Shown piece by piece: positions 1-5,022 of a DNA stretch of 5,022 nucleotides. The stretch's first letter is position 1; the number at the start of each line of letters is the position of its first letter. Below the pieces are notes generated by a model. The model was not told where the DNA came from. It was given only the letters and a program-made list of their open reading frames with translations, and made no database searches. This stretch comes from an uncultured Acetatifactor sp. (lineage in GTDB: Bacteria > Bacillota > Clostridia > Lachnospirales > Lachnospiraceae): positions 369 to 5,390 of the forward strand of contig CAOOJO010000222.1 in NCBI GenBank assembly GCA_948496895.1, in the 5' to 3' direction. A program made the translations under genes and the position numbers.

Positions 1-188
1 TTTTCCTCTCCGACAAAGGCTACGGCATCCTGGCGGCCACAGGCCATCCGGCCTTCGTCTGCGACATCCCGGCCTACGGCTCCTATCTGTATACGGAAAA
101 CGACAGGCAGATGGATTTCTATTTCATCGCAGGGAAGCGCCAGGAGACTATCCTGAAGGCCTACGATTACCTCTGCGGCAATCTATAA
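1..188 (+). CDS. 3' end of a GH31-like glycosidase gene, apparently lacking its catalytic domain (partial)
   Basis: The frame opens at position 3 and ends with TAA at 186-188, giving 61 visible residues; the start lies outside the window. The visible part reads FLSDKGYGIL near its beginning, then GSYLYTE, QMDFYFIAGK and ILKAYDYLCG. This pattern (strand-rich region, then D/E-x-Y-[FV]-I-x-G, then a helix ending in Y-x-x-[LF]-[CT]-G) is what I know from the end of the N-terminal beta-sandwich domain of glycoside hydrolase family 31 (alpha-glucosidase, alpha-xylosidase). In that family the chain continues directly into a P-x-W motif and the TIM barrel with the catalytic aspartates. Here it stops two residues after the CG, and no other frame downstream encodes a barrel. 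It is therefore either a decayed or truncated gene, or a protein using only this fold. The family call rests on recalled motif similarity. Its stop faces the convergent gene at 231-611. Confidence 0.55.
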   Translation, partial: FLSDKGYGILAATGHPAFVCDIPAYGSYLYTENDRQMDFYFIAGKRQETILKAYDYLCGNL

Positions 189-230
189 CATGTAAGAACT
201 CCCGGCTGCCGCGGCCACACGGGCGGAGGC

Positions 231-611
231 CTATTTCCGGACACTGGAGGAGATAGCCTCCACCCAAGTCTCCAGCACCTCCTCGTAGTCGGCCGAAATC
301 ACCTCATAAATCTTCTCCGAGGTGATTCCGGCCACCGCTATGCCGTTCACGTCCATGACGATTACCAGCATCACCAGAAACATGGCAAGGAAGAACCGTA
401 GCCGGAAGGAAGACACCTCCCCCTCCCCGGGCAGGCTCCCTTCCTGATAAGGATCGTCATAATAAGAGCCGTATCCCGGTCTCTCCGGATGGACTACGGA
501 TCTGCCGTACAATATCCGCTCCCTGTTGGAAAGGTCGTACTGATCCTCCTGGTATCGGGAGCGCACCTGCTGCACAAGCCGCAGCTTTTGTTCCATTGTC
601 GCGTCGCTCAT
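231..611 (-). CDS. Small single-pass membrane protein of unknown function
   Basis: This 126-residue protein has no function I recognise. Residues 1-40 are charged and probably helical, with MEQKLRLVQQVRSRY followed by a LSNRERILYGR stretch. Residues 41-66 are a Pro/Gly/Tyr and acid-rich linker (PGYGSYYDDPY). One membrane helix spans about residues 71-94, preceded by two arginines, so the N-terminus is probably cytoplasmic. The C-terminal 30 residues (ITSEKIYEVISADYEEVLETW) form an acidic, probably extracytoplasmic helical tail. I recall similar short proteins from Lachnospiraceae genomes, but this is memory and not a search. The ATG at 611-609 has a GAGGG Shine-Dalgarno 9 nt upstream on the minus strand, which favours it over the ATG at codon 6, which has no such site. 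It is divergent from the moxR operon across 116 bp and convergent with the fragment at 1-188. No clear promoter was found for it in the spacer. Confidence 0.75.
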   Translation of the reverse strand: MSDATMEQKLRLVQQVRSRYQEDQYDLSNRERILYGRSVVHPERPGYGSYYDDPYQEGSLPGEGEVSSFRLRFFLAMFLVMLVIVMDVNGIAVAGITSEKIYEVISADYEEVLETWVEAISSSVRK

Positions 612-673
612 AGTGGGATTCCCTCAAAAGATCAAGAAGCTTATTTAAAAATATGGCATTTTGGACGGCATTA

Positions 674-682
674 TGCTAGAAT
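674..682 (+). promoter_or_regulatory. Extended -10 promoter for the moxR operon
   Basis: The bases TGCTAGAAT match the extended -10 pattern TGnTATAAT with one mismatch. No good -35 box lies 16-18 bp upstream, which extended -10 promoters can tolerate. Transcription would start near 689, about 40 nt before the moxR start codon. The box sits just after a direct repeat of GGCATT (655-660 and 667-672, spaced 12 bp), which could be an operator. The call rests on pattern only. Confidence 0.4.
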
Positions 683-711
683 GGAGGAAAAGCATTCGAA
701 AATCCATGGAA

Positions 712-717
712 AAGGGG
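712..717 (+). promoter_or_regulatory. Ribosome binding site of moxR
   Basis: AAGGGG lies 10 nt before the ATG at 728 and supports that start. The ATG at 721 is in another frame, so there is no competing in-frame start nearby. Confidence 0.6.
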
Positions 718-727
718 TAAATGGGAA

Positions 728-1678
728 ATGGGAAACAATGGAAAGCTATTAGGAGATAAGATTCTGTCCAACATCGCCAAGGTCATCGTGGGAAAGGAGC
801 AGACGGCCAGGCTGCTGCTGACAGCGCTTCTGGCGGACGGGCATGTGCTGCTGGAGGACGTGCCCGGCACAGGCAAGACCAAGCTGGCCAAGACCCTGGC
901 CAGGAGCATCAGCGCCGATTTCGCCAGGATCCAGTTCACGCCGGATCTCCTGCCCAGCGACATTACGGGACTGAACGTATTCGACAGGCAGAAGAACGAA
1001 TTCATCCTGCGAAAGGGCCCTGTATTCACCAATATCCTGCTGGCGGACGAAATCAACCGCGCCACCCCCAGGACCCAGGCGGGATTATTGGAATGCATGG
1101 AGGAGCGCCAGGTCACTATCGACGGGGAATCCTATGTGCCCGGGAAGCCCTTCTTCGTCATAGCCACCCAGAACCCGGTGGAGACCACGGGCACCTTCCC
1201 CCTGCCGGAGGCCCAGATGGACCGCTTCATGATGCGTCTGTCCATGGGACTGCCGGACAGAGAGGAGGAGCTGGCCATATTGGAGAAATATATGGACAAG
1301 GAGCCCCTGGCTGAGCTGGAGAGCGTCCTGACCCTGGAGGAGCTGGCTGCCGCCAGAGAGGAGGCTGGACGGATTTTCGTACATAAATGCGTGCAGGAGT
1401 ACATGGTAGACATCGTGGAAGCCACCAGGGCGGGAGAGCAGGTCGTCATGGGCGTCAGCCCACGGGGGAACCTGGCGCTGCTGCGCTGCGCAAAGGCCTA
1501 TGCCTATCTGGACGGCAGGGACTATGTGGCCCCGGACGACATCAAGGCGCTGGCGGTTCCCGTGCTGGCCCACAGGCTCGTGCTGGGCTATGGCTCCGGC
1601 GGCACGGAGAATGCCGTGAAATGGATGGAGCAGATACTTGCCAACATCCCTGTGCCTACCGAGGAGTTTACGAAATGA
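728..1678 (+). CDS. MoxR-family AAA+ ATPase
   Basis: This 316-residue protein is a full-length MoxR-type AAA+ ATPase, a cytoplasmic chaperone-like ATPase thought to help fold or assemble partner proteins, usually ones encoded beside it. The motifs are all present: Walker A PGTGKT at residues 46-51 (Lys50), the family signature RIQFTPDLLPSDITG at 67-81, Walker B ILLADE at 103-108, sensor 1 IATQNP at 145-150 (Asn149), an arginine-finger region QMDRF at 163-167 (Arg166), and sensor 2 in GVSPRG at 242-247 (Arg246). The lid helices follow (AKAYAYLDGRDYVAPDDI). Length and motif set are normal, so it should be an active ATPase. It heads the operon and overlaps the next gene by 4 bp (ATGA). DUF58 proteins are the usual partners of MoxR ATPases. 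The physiological substrate cannot be read from sequence. I give no gene symbol because the name moxR is used loosely for the whole family. Confidence 0.95.
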   Translation: MGNNGKLLGDKILSNIAKVIVGKEQTARLLLTALLADGHVLLEDVPGTGKTKLAKTLARSISADFARIQFTPDLLPSDITGLNVFDRQKNEFILRKGPVFTNILLADEINRATPRTQAGLLECMEERQVTIDGESYVPGKPFFVIATQNPVETTGTFPLPEAQMDRFMMRLSMGLPDREEELAILEKYMDKEPLAELESVLTLEELAAAREEAGRIFVHKCVQEYMVDIVEATRAGEQVVMGVSPRGNLALLRCAKAYAYLDGRDYVAPDDIKALAVPVLAHRLVLGYGSGGTENAVKWMEQILANIPVPTEEFTK

Positions 1679-2799
1679 TCAAAATACTGGGAATCGGCCT
1701 TATCGCCTACCTCCTCTTCATCGTCCAGAGGCGGCTTTACGAAAAGCTCTGGCAGAAGCACCTGGGGATTTCCCTCAGCTTCGGGACGAACCATATCTTC
1801 GAGGGAGAGCAGGGAGAGCTGAGGGAAATCATCGAAAACAGAAAAAGGCTCCCGCTGTCCATGCTGAAGGTGAAGTTCAAGACGGACAGGCACCTGATAT
1901 TCGGCAACGAAAAAGGCTCCCGCACCACGGATCAGTATTACCGCAATGACGTATTCCGCATCAGCGGCGGCGAGAGGGTGACCCGTACCCTGAAGTTTAC
2001 CGGGGGGAAAAGAGGGTATTATACCATAGACGAGATTAGCCTGGTGGCATCCGATCTGTTCTTCCTGGGGCAGATGGTAGCGGACCAGCCTGTCAAGGCG
2101 GAGCTCTACGTATATCCGAAGCCCTATGACAGCAGGAGGCTGCGCCAGTCCTTCGTTCAGCTGAACGGGGAGATGCTCACCAAGCGCCATCTGCTGGAGG
2201 ATCCCTTTGAATACCGGGGCATCAGGGAGTACCAGCCCTATGACGACATGCGCAGCATCAACTGGAAGGCCACCGCCAAGACCGGGGACTTCAAGGTGAA
2301 CCAGATGGGCTATACCTCCCTGAAATGCGTCCGCATCTTCTTCAACATACAGGACGACAATATCCTGAAAAAGGAGGAGGCCGTGGAGATGTCCCTGCGG
2401 ATCGTAGTATCGTTGTGCCTCCATTTCCTCCAGCAGGGGATGCAGATCTCCTGCTACGGCAACGGCGTGGACGTCCTGACCCACCAGCCCCTGAGCGTGG
2501 ACGGCAAGGCCAGCGAAGGGCAGATGGACTTCATCTACCGCGCCCTGGCCAGAATCGATACCAGCCAGCCGGCGGCGGGCTTCGTGGAGACCTTCGAGGA
2601 GAAGCTGTTCCAGGAGTCCAAGGGGGCCTACACCTGCTTCGTGGCGCCCAACCAGTACGATGACTTCGTGGCGCTCCTGACCCGGTACGAGGAGACCGAC
2701 AATCCCTTCACATGGTTCTACCCTGTGCTGGGCAATAAGGAGCCGGAGCTCCCGCCGGAGCTTCAGAAGCGGATTGAGGTCATTTATTTCGAGACATGA
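1675..2799 (+). CDS. DUF58 domain-containing protein
   Basis: This 374-residue protein starts with the ATG at 1675 that overlaps the moxR stop (ATGA), with GAGGAG at 1661-1666 as a well-placed Shine-Dalgarno. The frame is open further upstream to 1387, but that stretch lies inside moxR and is not coding. One short hydrophobic helix is at residues 2-18; many family members have two. Residues 30-150 look like a beta-rich segment. The DUF58 signature is at 176-206: DPFEYRGIREYQPYDD followed by RSINWKATAKTG. The remainder (about 215-374) corresponds to the von Willebrand A-like region, but the metal-binding D-x-S-x-S motif is not seen; the aligned place reads FFNIQDD. The family is membrane-associated, generally encoded next to MoxR ATPases, and linked to cell-envelope processes; its molecular activity is not established. 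Translation is probably coupled to moxR. Confidence 0.93.
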   Translation: MIKILGIGLIAYLLFIVQRRLYEKLWQKHLGISLSFGTNHIFEGEQGELREIIENRKRLPLSMLKVKFKTDRHLIFGNEKGSRTTDQYYRNDVFRISGGERVTRTLKFTGGKRGYYTIDEISLVASDLFFLGQMVADQPVKAELYVYPKPYDSRRLRQSFVQLNGEMLTKRHLLEDPFEYRGIREYQPYDDMRSINWKATAKTGDFKVNQMGYTSLKCVRIFFNIQDDNILKKEEAVEMSLRIVVSLCLHFLQQGMQISCYGNGVDVLTHQPLSVDGKASEGQMDFIYRALARIDTSQPAAGFVETFEEKLFQESKGAYTCFVAPNQYDDFVALLTRYEETDNPFTWFYPVLGNKEPELPPELQKRIEVIYFET

Positions 2800-2805
2800 A
2801 AGGTG
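2799..2805 (+). promoter_or_regulatory. Ribosome binding site that fixes the start of the membrane protein at 2811
   Basis: AAAGGTG ends 5 nt before the ATG at 2811. An in-frame ATG at 2796 overlaps the DUF58 stop, but its nearest purine-rich site (GAGGT at 2776-2780) is 15 nt away, which is too far. The later start is preferred, although the 4-bp overlap of the earlier one leaves some doubt. Confidence 0.5.
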
Positions 2806-2810
2806 TTCCA

Positions 2811-3713
2811 ATGAATATAAAGCGGATTGAAATCGTCAATGAATTCCTGACAGAGCAGATGAACCACTGGATGCTGTTCCCCCTGCTCCTGACGGTCATG
2901 GGAGTGGTGAAGAAGCTTCTGGGGATGGGAGAGCCCAGCCTGGCCCTGTGGGCCCTGTGCAGCCTGATTCCCCTGGCCTTCTTCGTGTTTCGCTGCAGGG
3001 TGAGGAATCTCCTCCTGTTCCTGCTGGCCCATCTGGGCACGGCGGCTCTGGTATTTGCCCTTTCGGGCCAGTCTGTCCTGACCAGGATCGTCTGCACGGC
3101 CTGTGTCATCGGCTATATCATCCAGTCCCTTCTGCTGCGCCTGAAGCACAGCGCCATATACTCCGAGGGCATGCCCCTGGCGGTGGGAGTGGTGCTGTCT
3201 GCCGTCACTGCGCTGTTCCAGTATTATCAGGGCACAAGGGGCTGGGAGAACTACTACAACATTGCCCTGATCGGGGTCATCGCGCTCTATTTCATCATTT
3301 ATTTCATGGACCATTATCTGGACTTCCTGTCCATGAACAAAAGCAGCGCGGGCTTCCTTCCGGCGGCAGAGATGTTCCATTCCGGCATGGGCATGGTCCT
3401 GGGATATACCCTGGCAGGGGTAGGCATCCTGGTGCTCAGCACGCAGTTCGAATGGCTGGCCGGGATTCTCCGGCCCATAGGGGATCTGTTGCTGAAATTC
3501 CTGCGCTTCCTGTTCTCCCGGGGCTCCCATTCAGAGGAGTTTTCGGAGATCGCGCCGGCGGAAATGCCGTCCGGGGACATGGGGGGCATGGGGCTGCCGC
3601 CTGCGGAGGAGCCCTTCTGGTTCTGGCAGGTCCTGGAGGTCATCGCGATCGTCCTCTTCGGGGCCGCCGTCCTTGTCGGCATAGGCGTGCTGTTCTGGAA
3701 GCTATTTAAATAG
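2811..3713 (+). CDS. Polytopic membrane protein, TgpA-like without transglutaminase domain
   Basis: With the ATG at 2811 this is a 300-residue integral membrane protein; the alternative ATG at 2796 adds five residues. By eye there are about eight membrane helices, near residues 20-37, 43-60, 66-84, 91-109, 121-137, 149-167, 193-211 and 277-296. Between the last two lies an amphipathic stretch (about 215-236) and a Met/Gly/Pro/Glu-rich loop (about 239-268, including SGDMGGMGLPPAEEP). No Cys-His-Asp transglutaminase region is visible. In the common moxR-DUF58 gene clusters the third gene encodes a TgpA-type protein: membrane helices, extracytoplasmic transglutaminase, a proline/acid-rich linker, one helix, then cytoplasmic DUF4129. 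The end of this protein (acidic Pro-rich linker, then a single helix ending in FWKLFK) matches the part just before DUF4129, and the next gene supplies that domain. The role is inferred from context only: a membrane partner of the MoxR-DUF58 pair. Confidence 0.85.
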   Translation: MNIKRIEIVNEFLTEQMNHWMLFPLLLTVMGVVKKLLGMGEPSLALWALCSLIPLAFFVFRCRVRNLLLFLLAHLGTAALVFALSGQSVLTRIVCTACVIGYIIQSLLLRLKHSAIYSEGMPLAVGVVLSAVTALFQYYQGTRGWENYYNIALIGVIALYFIIYFMDHYLDFLSMNKSSAGFLPAAEMFHSGMGMVLGYTLAGVGILVLSTQFEWLAGILRPIGDLLLKFLRFLFSRGSHSEEFSEIAPAEMPSGDMGGMGLPPAEEPFWFWQVLEVIAIVLFGAAVLVGIGVLFWKLFK

Positions 3714-3724
3714 TTCAGAAATAC

Positions 3725-4063
3725 ATGGTATTCCGTTACCAGGACCAGGAGATCCAGACAGGGGAGGCTTACGACTTCCGGGAGAAATGCGAGATAGTGA
3801 AAGACAAGGACAGAAAAATATCCGGGCTGTTCACCGCGCTTTCCCCCAGGGAGCGGATCCGGAAGCTGTACAAAAAGAAGCTCACAGGCGCTTCTGCCAG
3901 AATGGATGCCCAGGATAAGGACAGCCTGGGGCTCCATACCGCCAGGGAGTGGGAGAGCAAGCTGGATTTAAGCGGCATGGCGGAACTGTACGAGCAGGCC
4001 CGTTACTCCAACCGGGAGATTACCGGCGCGGACGTGAAGCGGATGAAGGATGTGTGGAAATAG
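3725..4063 (+). CDS. DUF4129-like cytoplasmic domain protein
   Basis: This 112-residue soluble, highly charged protein has no signal peptide or membrane helix. Residues 40-53 (SPRERIRKLYKKKL), 71-80 (HTAREWESKL) and 85-100 (MAELYEQARYSNREIT) match in order the conserved elements of DUF4129 as I know them: a R-x-x-[VI]-R-x-x-Y-x-x-L helix, a T-[PA]-R-E-[YW] element, and a L-x-x-x-Y-E-x-A-R-Y-[GS] helix. DUF4129 is normally fused to the C-terminus of TgpA-type membrane proteins. Here it is a separate frame 11 nt after the stop of the membrane protein, whose last helix sits exactly where the fused form would continue. The ATG has no convincing Shine-Dalgarno, so translation probably depends on reinitiation or coupling. 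The frame is also open back to 3710, so one added base in the TTTAAA run would fuse the two genes. The coding call is firm; the DUF4129 assignment is from recalled motifs. Confidence 0.82.
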   Translation: MVFRYQDQEIQTGEAYDFREKCEIVKDKDRKISGLFTALSPRERIRKLYKKKLTGASARMDAQDKDSLGLHTAREWESKLDLSGMAELYEQARYSNREITGADVKRMKDVWK

Positions 4064-4068
4064 AAGGG
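4062..4068 (+). promoter_or_regulatory. Ribosome binding site for the GTG start of the radical SAM gene
   Basis: AGAAGGG overlaps the DUF4129-gene stop and ends 11 nt before the GTG at 4080. No in-frame ATG exists between the upstream gene and the ATG at 4122, and the conserved N-terminal motif RKLALSDDIL lies before that ATG, so the GTG is the better start. Confidence 0.5.
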
Positions 4069-4079
4069 ATGGGAACAGA

Positions 4080-5022
4080 GTGGAAGCAGAACGAAAATTA
4101 GCCTTAAGCGACGACATACTCATGAGCATAGAGAAGCCTGTCCGGTATATAGGCGGCGAGTACAATTCGGTCATGAAGGATCCCTCTAAAGTGAAGGTTC
4201 GGTTCGCCATGTGCTTTCCGGATGTATACGAAATCGGCATGTCCCACCTGGGGATACAGATTCTGTATGACATGTTCAATTCCATGGAGGATGTGTGGTG
4301 CGAGCGGGTCTATTCCCCCTGGGTGGATCTGGACTCGGTCATGAGACAGCGCCACATCCCCCTGTTCGCCCTGGAGTCCCAGGATCCTGTCAGAGAATTC
4401 GATTTCCTGGGCATCACATTGCAGTACGAGATGTGCTATACCAACGTGCTCCAGGTGCTGGATTTGGCCCAGATTCCCATAAACGCCCTGGAGAGAGGAG
4501 ATGACTGCCCCATCGTCATCGGCGGAGGGCCCTGCTCCTACAATCCGGAGCCGTTGGCGGACTTCTTCGATATCTTCTACATCGGAGAGGGAGAGACGAG
4601 ATACCGTGAACTCCTGTCCCTGTATGAGGAGTGCAGGGACAGCCGTTTAGGGCGCGTGGAATTCCTGCGCAGGGCCGCGAAGCTTCCCGGCATGTATGTG
4701 CCGCGCTTTTACGATGTGACCTATAAGGAGGACGGCGCCATCGAGCGGTTCTTCCCTCTGGAGGATGGGATTCCGTCCACCATACAAAAGGAACTCGTCA
4801 TGGACGTGACGGATACCTGTTATCCCACGAAGCCTGTCATCCCTTTTATCAAGGTGACCCAGGACCGCCTGGTGCTGGAAATCCAGAGGGGCTGCATCCG
4901 GGGCTGCCGCTTCTGCCAGGCAGGCCAGCTCTACCGCCCCGTCAGAGAGCGGGATGTGGAGACCTTGAAGAAATACGCCATAGAGATGCTGGACGGCACC
5001 GGATACGAGGAGATTTCCCTCA
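4080..5022 (+). CDS. B12-binding-domain radical SAM protein, TIGR03960 type (partial, 3' end missing)
   Basis: The frame runs from a GTG at 4080 to the window edge, giving 314 visible residues. The N-terminus (RKLALSDDILMSIEKPVRYIG, split here as RKLALSDDIL then EKPVRYIGGE) and later blocks RFAMCFPDVYEIGMSHLGIQ at 41-60, FALESQDP at 96-103, and GGGPCSYNPEPLADFFD at 148-164 followed by YIGEGE are characteristic of the TIGR03960 family. The first part has the B12-binding-like Rossmann fold, though I do not see the classic D-x-H-x-x-G cobalamin motif. The radical SAM cluster motif is intact: Cys272-x3-Cys276-x2-Cys279 in RGCIRGCRFCQAG, binding a 4Fe-4S cluster that cleaves S-adenosylmethionine. 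The rest of the SAM barrel is beyond the window. The substrate is not known to me. In clostridia this gene often precedes a DUF2344 gene, an RNase G gene and the rplU-rpmA ribosomal protein genes, so those would be expected next. It lies only 16 nt after the DUF4129 gene. Confidence 0.95.
   Translation, partial: MEAERKLALSDDILMSIEKPVRYIGGEYNSVMKDPSKVKVRFAMCFPDVYEIGMSHLGIQILYDMFNSMEDVWCERVYSPWVDLDSVMRQRHIPLFALESQDPVREFDFLGITLQYEMCYTNVLQVLDLAQIPINALERGDDCPIVIGGGPCSYNPEPLADFFDIFYIGEGETRYRELLSLYEECRDSRLGRVEFLRRAAKLPGMYVPRFYDVTYKEDGAIERFFPLEDGIPSTIQKELVMDVTDTCYPTKPVIPFIKVTQDRLVLEIQRGCIRGCRFCQAGQLYRPVRERDVETLKKYAIEMLDGTGYEEISL

Noticed and set aside
199..224. Possible terminator hairpin between the convergent ends (CCCG...CGGG around GCCGCGGC)
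   Set aside because: The stem is short and imperfect, and there is no proper T-run on either side. It is not convincing as a rho-independent terminator.
489..752. Plus-strand open frame crossing the divergent spacer
   Set aside because: It overlaps the minus-strand gene and the moxR start, has no ribosome binding site, and shows no protein-like features.
1387..1674. In-frame upstream extension of the DUF58 gene by 96 codons
   Set aside because: It lies inside moxR in another frame and reads as Arg/Gly-rich nonsense. The ATG at 1675 has a good ribosome binding site and starts directly with the membrane helix.
2796..2810. Earlier ATG start for the membrane protein, overlapping the DUF58 stop
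   Set aside because: Its nearest Shine-Dalgarno-like site is 15 nt upstream, whereas the ATG at 2811 has AAAGGTG at good spacing. It is kept as an alternative only.
1588..2811. Long minus-strand open frame of 407 codons opposite the DUF58 gene
   Set aside because: It is antisense to a gene with clear family motifs. Its translation is rich in low-information His/Gly/Leu/Val stretches, it has no recognisable domain, and it crosses gene boundaries. It is a shadow caused by GC-rich third positions.
2784..3530. Minus-strand open frames opposite the membrane protein gene
   Set aside because: They are Gln/His-rich antisense shadows of membrane-helix codons, with no domain or start signal.
3705..3711. 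TTTAAAT as a possible programmed -1 frameshift site joining the membrane and DUF4129 genes
   Set aside because: The zero frame reads TTT AAA TAG, so the heptamer is out of register with the X-XXY-YYZ rule, and a -1 slip would place the A-site tRNA on TAA with a mismatch. No clear downstream stimulatory hairpin was seen.

Overview
The window looks like the chromosome of a GC-rich Firmicute, most likely a gut Lachnospiraceae-type Clostridium relative. The evidence is strong purine-rich Shine-Dalgarno sites, tightly packed short-overlap operons, a clostridial TIGR03960-type radical SAM protein, and a small membrane protein of a kind I associate with Lachnospiraceae. The taxonomic call is an inference from protein flavour; no rRNA gene is present.

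Layout. Positions 1-188 hold the last 61 codons of a plus-strand gene. They resemble the end of the N-terminal domain of GH31 alpha-glucosidases/xylosidases, but the frame stops just before the catalytic barrel should begin. A minus-strand gene follows at 231-611, encoding a 126-residue single-pass membrane protein of unknown function. A 116-bp divergent spacer (612-727) carries a good extended -10 promoter for the plus-strand operon.

From 728 to the window end, five plus-strand genes are packed with almost no spacing: MoxR-type AAA+ ATPase (728-1678), DUF58 protein (1675-2799, ATGA overlap), polytopic membrane protein (2811-3713), short DUF4129-like protein (3725-4063), and a B12-binding-domain radical SAM protein of the TIGR03960 type (GTG start at 4080, running off the end). 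There is no room for a terminator between them, so one transcript is likely.

How they fit together. MoxR, DUF58 and a TgpA-like membrane protein (membrane helices, transglutaminase, helix, DUF4129) form a widespread cell-envelope module. Here the third component appears both stripped down and split. The transglutaminase domain is absent from the place where it would sit, and the DUF4129 tail is a separate reading frame starting 11 nt after the membrane protein stops. This reduced, split module is the most unusual thing in the window. I see no RNA genes, mobile elements, CRISPR arrays or clear rho-independent terminators.
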